A stretch of 57,607 nucleotides of DNA from Bacteroidia bacterium (GTDB taxonomy: Bacteria; Bacteroidota; Bacteroidia; Bacteroidales; Prolixibacteraceae): assembly GCA_026391315.1 (NCBI GenBank), contig JAPLDT010000020.1, positions 1-57,607 on the forward strand, given 5' to 3'. The position numbers and the translations under genes are program-made. This document shows positions 16,960 to 25,708 of this stretch, piece after piece (within the stretch, counting starts at the first letter, position 1; every line of letters starts with the position of its first letter). The notes below the pieces were generated by a model that saw only the letters and a program-made list of their open reading frames with translations, ran no database searches and had not been told where the DNA came from.

Positions 16960-17127
16960 ATGGTAGATACAGAAATTGAAATTCCGCAAAATTTCAAAAG
17001 TATTCAAGAGGATTCTAGCTTGTGGTCAGGGATAGCAAATTCCACTTCCGTTAATTTCCACATTTTCACATTTCCCAATTTTCAAATTTTCCAGTTATCT
17101 TTCTTTTTTCTCCTTAAAATCCCGTAA
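16960..17127 (+). CDS. Possible 55-residue ORF, unrecognised
   Basis: ATG 16960 to TAA 17125-17127. The first 27 residues (TEIEIPQNFKSIQEDSSLW) look like coding sequence. The rest is low-complexity Phe-rich translation of an AT-rich TTTTCAAATTTTCC tract and is not protein-like. It may be the stub of a truncated gene. The gap 16908-17154 otherwise shows nothing. Confidence 0.2.
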   Translation: MVDTEIEIPQNFKSIQEDSSLWSGIANSTSVNFHIFTFPNFQIFQLSFFFLLKIP

Positions 17128-17154
17128 CTTATAGTTTCTGATAATGAGGTGAAT

Positions 17155-18429
17155 ATGAAGGAAGATTTTCTCCATTTTCTATGGAAAAACAGGCTGTTCG
17201 AACCTGCTAATCCTGTCACGACCGATGGCGAACCCATCGACATTGTTTCTGTCGGTAGGCACAACATCCATGCCGGTCCTGATTTTTTTGATGCCCGCAT
17301 ACGGATTGGAAGAACACTCTGGGCAGGCAATGTGGAGATCCACCTGAAGGCGTCCGACTGGAACCGGCATGGACATCACACTGATCCGCTTTACCGGAAT
17401 ACCATTTTGCATGTAGTAGCGGAGAACGATGGTATCGTCTGCAACAATGCCGGAGCCTCCATCCCAACGCTGCAAATAGGTTGGCCATTGTGGGTTGAAT
17501 ACAACTACAAGGCACTGATGCAGCAGCACGACTGGGTCAATTGTGCCTCTCAGCTGAATAAAATCGACCCTTTCAGGATCCGCTTTTTCCTGAACGGATT
17601 GGCCATCGAGCGACTGCAACAAAAAATTGGCGCCATAGAGAAATTGCTGGAAGGATCGAAGGGCGACTGGAGTGAAACCTTTTACCTTTTTTTGGCCAGG
17701 AGCTTTGGTTTCAGGCAAAACGGAGATCCTTTTGAGATGCTGGCGCGATCCCTGCCGCTGACTGTACTTCAAAAGCACCACGACCAACTCTTTCAGCTGG
17801 AGGCGCTCTTGTTCGGTCAGGCAGGGTTGCTTGGTGATTTGTTGTATGAGGAAGAGCATCCACTTGCTTTGCACAGAGAGCATGAATTCCTTTCACGCAA
17901 ATACGGACTCAAGCCAATCCCCGGGCACCTCTGGAAATTCATGCGCATGCATCCCCTTAATTTCCCCACAATCAGGCTGGCCCAGTTCGCCGGATTGCTA
18001 AAAAGTTGCGGCGCACTTTTCCCGACGGTCATCCGGATGGAAACGGTCAATGAATATCGCTCCCTCTTCAGGACTGAGACTTCAGGGTACTGGGACAATC
18101 ACTATACTTTTCTGAAGACCTCTTCCTACCAAAAGAAAGAGATGGGGGAGGAGTCATTTCAGCTGATCCTGGTCAATGTGCTGGTCCCTTTTCTTTTTTT
18201 GTATGGCGAGCGAAACAACAAACCAGAGCTAAAAGAGCGTGCTTTGAAGATATTGGAAGAACTTCCCCCCGAAAACAACACCATTCTCCGTCATTGGTCA
18301 TTGGCAGGTATCTCCTCTTTTAACGCTCTCGAATCGCAGGCCCTGATCCATCTGCATCACGAATATTGCGAACCCAAAAAGTGTTTGGAGTGCAGTATTG
18401 GGCAGAAGTTGATAGCGCACAGTGGCTAA
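17155..18429 (+). CDS. DUF2851 family protein
   Basis: 424 residues from ATG 17155, preceded by AATGAGGTGA as a possible ribosome site; a GTG two codons earlier (17149) is a less likely start. The family hallmarks are at the N-terminus: FLHFLWKNRLFEP, then DIVSVGRHNIHAGPDFFDARI and GNVEIHLKASDW, with conserved Glu/His residues recalling a nuclease-like core. The function is undetermined in the literature I know; the family is common in Bacteroidota. The last 25 residues contain C-x4-C-x2-C (EPKKCLECSIGQ preceded by EYC). It is followed after 53 bp by the Cys-rich small protein at 18483, probably in one operon. Confidence 0.88.
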   Translation: MKEDFLHFLWKNRLFEPANPVTTDGEPIDIVSVGRHNIHAGPDFFDARIRIGRTLWAGNVEIHLKASDWNRHGHHTDPLYRNTILHVVAENDGIVCNNAGASIPTLQIGWPLWVEYNYKALMQQHDWVNCASQLNKIDPFRIRFFLNGLAIERLQQKIGAIEKLLEGSKGDWSETFYLFLARSFGFRQNGDPFEMLARSLPLTVLQKHHDQLFQLEALLFGQAGLLGDLLYEEEHPLALHREHEFLSRKYGLKPIPGHLWKFMRMHPLNFPTIRLAQFAGLLKSCGALFPTVIRMETVNEYRSLFRTETSGYWDNHYTFLKTSSYQKKEMGEESFQLILVNVLVPFLFLYGERNNKPELKERALKILEELPPENNTILRHWSLAGISSFNALESQALIHLHHEYCEPKKCLECSIGQKLIAHSG

Positions 18430-18482
18430 AGTGAACGCATTGAGGTCACTATTCAATAATTTATCACATAATCCAACATCCC

Positions 18483-18932
18483 ATGCAATCTTACCTCTCA
18501 CAATTAATCGCAGACATGCATCAAGCTACAATGCGTGTGCCGCAATCCAGGATTCCCGAAGGGACATTCGACCCCGATTATCAGGATGAGCTTGAAGCAA
18601 GCCCCGACTACCCGATGAGCCATTGGTTCGGACTCACCAAAGAGCAGTTCCCTGCTTCCGACAGGCTTTCGTCCGAACAATTAGTACTAATGGCGGATGA
18701 ATTTGAGCAGCTTTGGGCTGCATACAGTTTTGAACCCGATTTTCCGGAGGGCCTCCCAGCCAAACGCCGTTACGAACTGATGCGCGATCATCTTGACCAC
18801 GAATGCTCGCATTGGCCGGGAGGGTGGGTACATCACTTCGAATTTTGTGATTACGATCCCGAAAATTGTCCGTTTGGTCAGGAATTTTGCAAATGCAAAG
18901 ATTTTGATGAAGCGGAAAATGGGAAAGGATAG
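18483..18932 (+). CDS. Conserved hypothetical protein with His/Cys cluster
   Basis: 149 residues, acidic, no signal peptide. Residues from about 105 carry H and C in a dense pattern: HLDHECSHWPGG, VHHFEFCDYDPENCPFGQ and FCKCKDF. Five cysteines and several histidines could hold zinc or iron-sulfur, but no known finger spacing is obvious. I do not recognise a named family. Its position downstream of DUF2851, on the same strand and 53 bp away, suggests a shared transcript. Confidence 0.7.
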   Translation: MQSYLSQLIADMHQATMRVPQSRIPEGTFDPDYQDELEASPDYPMSHWFGLTKEQFPASDRLSSEQLVLMADEFEQLWAAYSFEPDFPEGLPAKRRYELMRDHLDHECSHWPGGWVHHFEFCDYDPENCPFGQEFCKCKDFDEAENGKG

Positions 18933-18954
18933 CCTGGAAGAAGATAATCTAGTT

Positions 18955-19039
18955 TTGTTGTACGTAAACAACAAATAAATTTAAATAATGTAGTATATAA
19001 ACTACAATTAATAGCTATATTTGTAGTAAAATAACTACA
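18955..19039 (+). promoter_or_regulatory. Three N6-spaced palindromes at the AAA ATPase promoter
   Basis: TGTAGT-N6-ACTACA occurs twice, at 18989-19006 and 19022-19039, exactly 33 bp apart (about three helical turns). The second overlaps a TATATTTG -7 box (19016-19023) and ends 3 bases before the ATG at 19043. A third palindrome with the same 6-base gap but other arms, TTGTTGT-N6-ACAACAA, lies at 18955-18974. The leader would be only about a dozen bases. This looks like an operator pair for a tight repressor. Confidence 0.65.
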
Positions 19040-19042
19040 TAA

Positions 19043-20239
19043 ATGAAGAAATATTTTGAAACAACGCAGCGTTTAATTGAATCGATCTCAACAGAAAAGA
19101 TAAGGTACTTATATTCCCAAATCGACTGGAACCAAAGGCTGGTAGGTATATTAGGGGCGAGGGGAACCGGAAAAACGACCCTCATGCTCCAATATCTGAA
19201 GTTAAATTATGGGGCAACCTATCAGGCCATGTATGTATCGCTTGACAGGTTGTTCCTTTCAGATTTTTCATTGTACAACTTGGCTGAGCAATTTTATAAG
19301 AATGGTGGAGTTCATCTTTTTATCGATGAAGTGCATAAATATCCCAATTGGACAATTGAATTAAAGGGCATTTACGATGATTTTCCTTCGCTAAAAATTG
19401 TTTTCTCTGGTTCATCGGCACTGTTGCTGCACAGGTCGGAAGCCGATCTTAGCCGAAGGGCCTCCATTTATCGGCTACACAACCTCTCTTTTCGCGAATT
19501 CATCCAATTTAAATCCGATTTGCAATTTCAACCGGTCAATCTCGATCAAATTCTGATGGGCCACTTGCCACTTTCCGTATCTATAAATCAACAGATCAGA
19601 CCTTTGGTTCTTTTTCAGGAATACCTCAGATCAGGTGCATATCCTTATTATTTTGAGCATCCCGCCCTTTTTTACGATCGGGTTGTCGCCACTGTAAAAA
19701 CTATTATTGAAACCGATTTACCGGCTATTGCTTCGTTTACCTACTCGAGTGTTGTGTCGTTGCAAAGAGTATTGGCGTTCATTGCGGACAGTGTCCCTTT
19801 TAAGCCCAACATTTCGGAATTAAGCCGAAAAACCGGAGTAGCGCGTGATATTCTGTTAAGAATGATCGACTTGCTTGTGCGTGCCGACCTGCTAATGATG
19901 TTGCGACAGGATAGTTCCCCGACCGGATATCTTACCAAACCCGAAAAACTATTTTTGCACAACACTACGCTGGCTTGGGCACTTTCAGCAAAAAACGAAC
20001 CCGACACTGGCAGTTTACGCGAAACATTTTTCATGAACCAGGTAAGTAGCCTTCATCAGCTTACTCTTCCAAAGACAGGCGATTTTTTGATCGACAATAA
20101 ATATACCATAGAAATTGGAGGGGCAAATAAAACCAAAAAACAAATTATTAATATCGATAACAGCTTTGTCGTTCGGGACCAGATTGAGATCGGGTATTTG
20201 AATACCATACCACTGTGGCTGTTTGGATTTTTGTATTAA
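19043..20239 (+). CDS. AAA_14/DUF4143 ATPase
   Basis: 398 residues. Walker A GARGTGKTT (about 38-46) in an AAA_14 domain, Walker B HLFIDEVHKYP (about 91-101), sensor GSSALLLH, then the DUF4143 region with a winged-helix part (ISELSRKTGVARDILLRMIDLLVRADLL) and a C-terminal PD-(D/E)xK-like end (FLIDNKYTIEIGGANKTKKQIINI). Proteins of this architecture are abundant orphan ATPases in Bacteroidota and archaea with no settled function. It stands alone with its own palindromic control region and no partner gene on either side. Confidence 0.88.
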   Translation: MKKYFETTQRLIESISTEKIRYLYSQIDWNQRLVGILGARGTGKTTLMLQYLKLNYGATYQAMYVSLDRLFLSDFSLYNLAEQFYKNGGVHLFIDEVHKYPNWTIELKGIYDDFPSLKIVFSGSSALLLHRSEADLSRRASIYRLHNLSFREFIQFKSDLQFQPVNLDQILMGHLPLSVSINQQIRPLVLFQEYLRSGAYPYYFEHPALFYDRVVATVKTIIETDLPAIASFTYSSVVSLQRVLAFIADSVPFKPNISELSRKTGVARDILLRMIDLLVRADLLMMLRQDSSPTGYLTKPEKLFLHNTTLAWALSAKNEPDTGSLRETFFMNQVSSLHQLTLPKTGDFLIDNKYTIEIGGANKTKKQIINIDNSFVVRDQIEIGYLNTIPLWLFGFLY

Positions 20240-20433
20240 GTATTTAATTGGATAAATGATGTTCATCAACTTCTCCATCCATCCTTTCGTTTTTTGGGAC
20301 GAAGCACAAAAACAGGCGGACAGGCAAGAATTAAATTGGGAAAAGTCGTTTAAAAAATTGTAGTTTTGGGTTCATTAATCAAAGTAAGTTTGTTAAAAAA
20401 CAACCATTTTAGCAAATTGAAGCCGCTAGCACA

Positions 20434-21954
20434 ATGAAAATGCATATCAGGGTTTATTCTATCAAAGCTCTATTGTTGCTGCTATTCACGCTCAATCTTT
20501 CGTGCCGTTCTGTCGTAACAACAGTTGCCCCTGAGATTCCCGTAACTCCCGATAACCCAAAAGCTGAGGTTCAATTTGCCCGGTTCACCTACGATTTTGG
20601 GGTAAAAGGGGTTGCTCCCATTGAAATGACCAATTCGGAATTGACAGGTGGTACCCTGACTGTTGAAAGCGATCCGACCGATTCCAACAACCAGTGCCTT
20701 CAGCTCAACAAGACATCAACTATTCCTGCCGATCAACTCACCACATACAAAGACTTCACACCTGTTGTGCAAGGGACTGTCTCGGTAGAGGCAAAAGTGC
20801 GGGTTACAGATGTTTCTCACTGGAAGCAGTTTACGTTACTGGCAAATTCCACTACTGAAATTGCAGGGGTCATTTTGGGTGACGGGGGTAAGATGACGGC
20901 CATAGAAAATACAGGTAACAATTATACTGTGATCTCACAGGTAAAGGTTAATCAGTGGTACACTGTAAAGCTGGCACTTAATTTGTCTGCCAAAACTTAT
21001 GAGGTATATGTTGACGGAACAAAGGAGACAACGAAGCCACTTGCATGGAAGAATCAGGCCACTGCACCGGGTCAATTTTCCCGGATGGTATTCAGAAATT
21101 GCGGCAGTACAACCGCCGATACTTATTATGTAGATCAGGTTACGGTGACTGCAAGCGACATTCCGGGGTTGGTCTATAACAGCGGCACAGATAAATCCAA
21201 CAGCACATCAGGTCGTTTAACCGGGAGAACATGCCCGACTTTATACTATATTTCCCTGCCTATTGGCTGGACGCCGACCAAAAAATGGCCGATTTTCATG
21301 TACAATATCCGGGATGGATGGGATGGCGCACCTCCGAATGACGGGCCTCAAATATTTGCCCAAAAGCGTGGAAATATGCCATTTATCATTGTATCGGTGA
21401 AAACAAAAAGCATTGTTGGTACCACCAATGGATATCCCCAAAATGTATTGGATTATTGCAGTGCTACATCCGACCAGCTGTTTGATGAAATAGCGGTCAT
21501 AGAGTTGTTCAGGCAGATTAAGGCAGATTACAACGGGGAAGATAAGTTTTACTGGGATGGTTTCTCTGCAAGTGGCCATGCATTCTGGCCTTTGGTGATG
21601 TGGCGCCCTGAGTATATCGCGGCAGCTTGCTGTTCTGCCTGTAATTATTTGGGTACAGGCGGCCCCGACCCGGCTGATTTGGGACGGGGGATGACAAGTA
21701 AAGGGGTCTCAAATGCGCCCGAACGAATCAATCTTCCTGTAAAGCAGTATACTGGTGCCAATGATGCAGTTGCTGAAATTGGGGTTACCACGGGTAAGGG
21801 AATGTGGCAGCAGTTCATGAATGCCAAAGCAACCTGCGAAGCGCATGGCTACACGAATGTTAGCCTCGATATTTTACCAGGAGTTGGTCATCAGATTCAC
21901 TTTGATGCTGAATTGGCCTATTTTTATGCGCATTATTTGTCGACCCATCCATAG
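20434..21954 (+). CDS. Lipoprotein esterase with N-terminal LamG-like domain
   Basis: 506 residues with a lipoprotein signal (Cys near residue 24 in LNLSCRS). Residues about 45-240 form a concanavalin-like jelly roll (VSVEAKVRVTDVSHWKQFTLLA, then VKVNQWYTVKLALN). Residues about 260-500 form an alpha/beta hydrolase of the Esterase D/feruloyl type: nucleophile S378 in DGFSASGHA, and the likely catalytic His in PGVGHQIHFD. It is probably anchored on the outer membrane and deacylates polysaccharide side groups. No adjacent glycan gene cluster is present, so the substrate is open. Confidence 0.8.
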   Translation: MKMHIRVYSIKALLLLLFTLNLSCRSVVTTVAPEIPVTPDNPKAEVQFARFTYDFGVKGVAPIEMTNSELTGGTLTVESDPTDSNNQCLQLNKTSTIPADQLTTYKDFTPVVQGTVSVEAKVRVTDVSHWKQFTLLANSTTEIAGVILGDGGKMTAIENTGNNYTVISQVKVNQWYTVKLALNLSAKTYEVYVDGTKETTKPLAWKNQATAPGQFSRMVFRNCGSTTADTYYVDQVTVTASDIPGLVYNSGTDKSNSTSGRLTGRTCPTLYYISLPIGWTPTKKWPIFMYNIRDGWDGAPPNDGPQIFAQKRGNMPFIIVSVKTKSIVGTTNGYPQNVLDYCSATSDQLFDEIAVIELFRQIKADYNGEDKFYWDGFSASGHAFWPLVMWRPEYIAAACCSACNYLGTGGPDPADLGRGMTSKGVSNAPERINLPVKQYTGANDAVAEIGVTTGKGMWQQFMNAKATCEAHGYTNVSLDILPGVGHQIHFDAELAYFYAHYLSTHP

Positions 21955-22115
21955 CAGTAACAGCAAATTGTAGAATAACATAACCGGGGAGATAGATTCA
22001 GTTCTATCAGAAGCATTAGAATTATTATCGATTTTCACTTCTATTGGCAAATCGCTCAAACCATAGCCTCCACAAATACTTTAGTCACTTTAGTTCACTT
22101 TCAATAAATTAACTA

Positions 22116-22146
22116 TTTGCAGCGAATAAATTTTTTTGTACTTTTG
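22116..22146 (+). promoter_or_regulatory. rpsO promoter
   Basis: TTTG at 22116-22119, a 19-base spacer, then TACTTTTG at 22139-22146: a textbook Bacteroidota promoter. Transcription would begin near 22153 and give a leader of about 75 bases before the rpsO ATG. That leader has G/C-rich blocks that may pair and could hold S15 autoregulatory structure; this is inference only. Confidence 0.8.
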
Positions 22147-22226
22147 TCCCCAATTAATACCGAACCGTTGTGATCGAACACGAATCCTGCGGAGCGGTCA
22201 TTGTATCACTGATAAAACAATTAGTT

Positions 22227-22496
22227 ATGTATTTGAATCCTGAGATTAAAAAGACATTTTTCGAGAAGTATGGCAAGAGCGCTACCGACACCGGTACCTC
22301 AGAAGGACAAATTGCCCTTTTCTCACACCGCATCAATCACCTGACAGAGCATCTGAAAGCCAACAAAAAAGATTTCAGTACCCAACGTGCCCTGATCTCC
22401 ATGGTAGGTAAGCGTCGTTCGTTGCTCGATTATCTGAAACGCAAAGACATTGAGCGCTATCGTACCATCATCAAAGAATTGAATCTTCGTAAATAA
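22227..22496 (+). CDS. rpsO: 30S ribosomal protein S15
   Basis: 89 residues from ATG 22227, the standard S15 length; an upstream in-frame extension from 22170 is not part of the family. Family signatures TGTSEGQIALFSHRINHLTEHLKANKKD and KRRSLLDYLKRKDIERYRTIIKELNLRK (cited in parts) place it firmly. S15 binds the 16S rRNA central domain early in 30S assembly. It precedes pnp, the widely conserved rpsO-pnp order, but here a terminator lies between the two. Confidence 0.97.
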   Translation: MYLNPEIKKTFFEKYGKSATDTGTSEGQIALFSHRINHLTEHLKANKKDFSTQRALISMVGKRRSLLDYLKRKDIERYRTIIKELNLRK

Positions 22497-22508
22497 GCGA
22501 ACAACCTC

Positions 22509-22536
22509 AAAAGGCAATTTTCGGATTGCCTTTTTT
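22509..22536 (+). terminator. rpsO terminator
   Basis: Arms AAAAGGCAAT (22509-22518) and ATTGCCTTTT (22525-22534) around TTTCGG-type loop bases, ending in a T-run. It would separate rpsO from pnp transcripts or attenuate read-through. Confidence 0.85.
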
Positions 22537-22597
22537 GCCTCTTCTAGTTCTGTTTTTCCCTTCTTTTTTAGAATAACAATTTAATTGGTTACGATAT

Positions 22598-24865
22598 ATG
22601 TACAAAGCTATAAATAAGACTATTGATCTGGGCGATGGCCGTACAATCCAGATTGAGACCGGTAAACTGGCCAAGCAGGCCGACGGTTCAGTTGTAGTAA
22701 AAATGGGTGATACTATGTTGCTTGCAACTGTCGTATCGGCCACTGAAGCTGCCGCGAATGTTGATTTCATGCCTCTTTCAGTGGATTACCGCGAGAAATT
22801 TTCTGCAGCGGGTAGATTCCCTGGTGGTTTCATGAAAAGAGAAGCACGCCCTTCGGACGAAGAGATTCTGATCGCCCGTCTGGTCGACCGTGCTTTGCGT
22901 CCGCTTTTCCCTGAAGATTACCATGCTGAAACCGCAGTAATGATCACATTGATATCTTCTGGCAAGAACGAAATGCCTGACTCACTGGCTGGATTGGCTG
23001 CTTCCGCAGCGATCGCCGTGTCAAATGTTCCGTTCAACGGTCCTATTTCTGAAGTTCGCGTAGCCCGTATCAAAGGTAATTTCGTTGTCAATCCATCAGC
23101 GGAACAACTGGCTGAAGCCGATATCGACATCATGGTGGGAGCCTCGTACGACAACATCATGATGGTAGAGGGCGAAATGGACGAGGTTTCTGAAGAAGAG
23201 ATGCTCGAAGCCATTAAAATTGCGCACGACAACATCAAGATCCACTGCAAAATACAGGAAGAACTGGCTGCAGAAGTTGGCGTTGCGAAGCGCACCTATT
23301 GCCACGAAGAGAACGACGAAACACTTCGCGACGAAGTCTGGAAAGCTACCTATGACAAAGTATACAAAGTTGCCCGCTCTCTGATCAACGACAAGCACCT
23401 GCGTTACGACTCTTTTGCACAAATAAAGGAGGAGTTTACAACGGCTTACAGCGAAGGCAAAGAGGCCGGCGATGTCAATAAGACTTTGATCGGAAAATAT
23501 TACCACGATGTGGAGAAAGAGGCCATGCGCCGCATGATCCTTGACGAAGGTGTTCGTCTCGATGGTCGTTCAACCACCGATATCCGTGCCATCTGGGGCG
23601 AGGTTGATTACCTGCCGGGATCTCACGGATCTTCCATTTTCACCCGCGGCGAAACTCAGTCATTGAGCAGCGTTACACTGGGTACCAAGATGGATGAGAA
23701 AATCATCGACAACGTTACCTTCAAAGGCAAAGAGCGCTTCTTGTTGCACTACAACTTTCCACCGTTTAGCACGGGTGAATCTAAAACGCCAAGAGGCCTT
23801 TCCCGCCGCGAAATCGGTCACGGAAACCTGGCCCATCGCGCATTGAAAAGAATGATTCCTGAGGGATTCCCTTACATTGTTCGTATCGTATCGGATATTC
23901 TGGAGTCCAACGGTTCTTCTTCCATGGCCACAGTCTGCGCCGGAACAATGGCCATGCTGGATGCCGGTATCAACATGAAACGCCCTGTTTCAGGTATTGC
24001 CATGGGTCTGATCACCGACAAAAAAACGGATAAATTCGCAGTCCTGTCAGATATTCTTGGAGACGAAGATCACCTTGGTGACATGGACTTCAAGGTTACC
24101 GGAACAGAAAAAGGAATTACCGCAACCCAAATGGATATCAAGGTTGACGGTCTGTCGTATGAGGTGCTTGCAAAAGCGTTGGCCCAGGCAAAACAAGGCC
24201 GTGAGCACATCATGGGCAAAATTCTGGAGGTGATCAGCGTTCCGCGCGAAGATTACAAACCAAATGTGCCTCGTATTGTGAAGATGACTATTCCGAAAGA
24301 TATGATCGGTCCTGTTATTGGTCCTGGCGGAAAGATTATCCAACAGATCCAGGCCGATACGAAGGCCACCATCGCGATTGAAGAGATCGACGATATGGGT
24401 TATGTTGAAATCAGCGCTCCTGACAAGTCGTCCATTGATGCAGCAGTTGCACGCATCCGTGCCATCGTTGCCCTTCCCGAGCCGGGAGAGGTGTACGAAG
24501 GAAAGGTGAAATCGATCGTTCAGTTCGGCGCATTTATCGAAATTATGCCCGGCAAAGAAGGTTTACTTCACGTTTCTGAGTTCGACTGGAAAAGGATCGA
24601 CAGACCCGAAGATGTACTCAGCGTAGGTGACATCGTAAAGGTTAAATTACTTGAAGTTGAGCAACGTACCGGAAAACTGAAACTTTCCATGAAAGCCCTG
24701 ATGCCGAAACCGGAAGGTTTTGTTGAAAGGGAACAAGGTCGGGGTGATCGTGACCATGGACGTGGCGACAGAGATCACGGACACGGAGAGAGGCAACCTT
24801 ATCACCATGAAGAGCCTAAAGCACCGACACACAGTCATTCGCTCAAAAAACCGAATCAGGAATAA
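22598..24865 (+). CDS. pnp: Polyribonucleotide nucleotidyltransferase (PNPase)
   Basis: 755 residues. Two RNase PH domains with the all-alpha segment between (first with [21 protein letters not shown]; second with [18 protein letters not shown] and [17 protein letters not shown]), then a KH domain ([20 protein letters not shown]) and an S1 domain ([26 protein letters not shown], cited in parts). It is a phosphorolytic 3'-5' exoribonuclease of mRNA decay. The last 40 residues are a His/Arg/Gly/Asp tail with two tandem GRGDRDHG units, possibly an RNA- or metal-binding extension. Confidence 0.98.
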   Translation: MYKAINKTIDLGDGRTIQIETGKLAKQADGSVVVKMGDTMLLATVVSATEAAANVDFMPLSVDYREKFSAAGRFPGGFMKREARPSDEEILIARLVDRALRPLFPEDYHAETAVMITLISSGKNEMPDSLAGLAASAAIAVSNVPFNGPISEVRVARIKGNFVVNPSAEQLAEADIDIMVGASYDNIMMVEGEMDEVSEEEMLEAIKIAHDNIKIHCKIQEELAAEVGVAKRTYCHEENDETLRDEVWKATYDKVYKVARSLINDKHLRYDSFAQIKEEFTTAYSEGKEAGDVNKTLIGKYYHDVEKEAMRRMILDEGVRLDGRSTTDIRAIWGEVDYLPGSHGSSIFTRGETQSLSSVTLGTKMDEKIIDNVTFKGKERFLLHYNFPPFSTGESKTPRGLSRREIGHGNLAHRALKRMIPEGFPYIVRIVSDILESNGSSSMATVCAGTMAMLDAGINMKRPVSGIAMGLITDKKTDKFAVLSDILGDEDHLGDMDFKVTGTEKGITATQMDIKVDGLSYEVLAKALAQAKQGREHIMGKILEVISVPREDYKPNVPRIVKMTIPKDMIGPVIGPGGKIIQQIQADTKATIAIEEIDDMGYVEISAPDKSSIDAAVARIRAIVALPEPGEVYEGKVKSIVQFGAFIEIMPGKEGLLHVSEFDWKRIDRPEDVLSVGDIVKVKLLEVEQRTGKLKLSMKALMPKPEGFVEREQGRGDRDHGRGDRDHGHGERQPYHHEEPKAPTHSHSLKKPNQE

Positions 24866-24887
24866 AAAAAAATCTACCATAAGTTTT

Positions 24888-24916
24888 AAATGCCCGTTAA
24901 CAGCGGGCATTTTTAT
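24888..24916 (+). terminator. pnp terminator
   Basis: Perfect 9-bp stem AAATGCCCG (24888-24896) and CGGGCATTT (24904-24912) around TTAACAG, followed by TTATTTTA. Located 22 bp after the pnp stop. Confidence 0.85.
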
Positions 24917-24954
24917 TTTACTTTTAGGGATTGAACAAAAGAATCTCAAGTAGG

Positions 24955-25605
24955 ATGATGAACCATGATTTTCTGGTAATTGAGGGGAACATCGGAGCTG
25001 GTAAAACAACTTTTGCCAGGATGCTGAGCGAAGAATTTGATGCCAAACTAATTCTTGAGCAGTTTGCTGAAAATCCCTTTCTGCCCAAATTTTACAACGA
25101 TCCGGAAAAGTACTCTTTCCCGCTGGAGCTCTCATTTTTGGCCGAAAGATACGGCCAGTTGAAGAAGGATCTGGCAAACAGGGATCTTTTTCATCAGCAC
25201 ACCATTGCAGATTACTACTTCATGAAATCGCTCATCTTCGCCCAGAATACACTGGCGCAGGATGAATACAACCTCTACCGCAATTTTTTCGACATCATCT
25301 ACGAACGGCTGCCGAAACCTGATCTGTTTGTTTACCTGCATCTGCCGGAAGAGTTGCTGATCGTCAACATCAGAAAGCGTGGCAGGTCCTACGAACAGTC
25401 TATCGAAGCGGAGTACCTTAAAAAAATCAGAGAGGGCTATTTTACATTTTTCTCACAGCAGGATGATTTTCCGGTTTTGATCGTTGATACATCCGGAATC
25501 GATTTTGTGAGCTCCATCGAGCATTACCGGATGCTTCGGGATTTGGTGACCAGACCCATCGACTGGACAGGTATCCGAAGAGAAATATTGCCGACCGATT
25601 TTTAA
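24955..25605 (+). CDS. Deoxynucleoside kinase (dNK family)
   Basis: 216 residues from ATG 24955 (or 24958, adjacent). P-loop IEGNIGAGKTTFARML at about residues 10-25, the FLAERYGQL substrate-site segment, and the lid/LID-like KRGRSYEQSI. Typical of bacterial deoxyadenosine/deoxyguanosine kinases, which phosphorylate salvaged deoxynucleosides; Bacteroidota often also place such genes beside folK, which is not the case here. A TTG start further upstream (24931) would lie in the pnp terminator region and is rejected. Confidence 0.92.
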   Translation: MMNHDFLVIEGNIGAGKTTFARMLSEEFDAKLILEQFAENPFLPKFYNDPEKYSFPLELSFLAERYGQLKKDLANRDLFHQHTIADYYFMKSLIFAQNTLAQDEYNLYRNFFDIIYERLPKPDLFVYLHLPEELLIVNIRKRGRSYEQSIEAEYLKKIREGYFTFFSQQDDFPVLIVDTSGIDFVSSIEHYRMLRDLVTRPIDWTGIRREILPTDF

Positions 25606-25649
25606 TAATTAATATATATTCACTGTTTTCTTAAGCTAAAAATATTATT

Positions 25650-25663
25650 TTTATGCGCATAAA
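25650..25663. promoter_or_regulatory. 14-bp palindrome upstream of the TPR lipoprotein
   Basis: TTTATGCGCATAAA is a perfect palindrome 46 bp before the lipoprotein start codon, in an otherwise very AT-rich leader. A candidate operator; no regulator is known. Confidence 0.3.
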
Positions 25664-25708
25664 TCTCAAATTAACAATTATAACTATTAATTATTTAAGG
25701 TCATTTTT

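Noticed and set aside
14460..21954. Polysaccharide utilisation locus around the GH2 and esterase genes
   Set aside because: No SusC/SusD pair, no hybrid two-component or ECF regulator adjacent, and the genes between (DUF2851, AAA ATPase) are unrelated.
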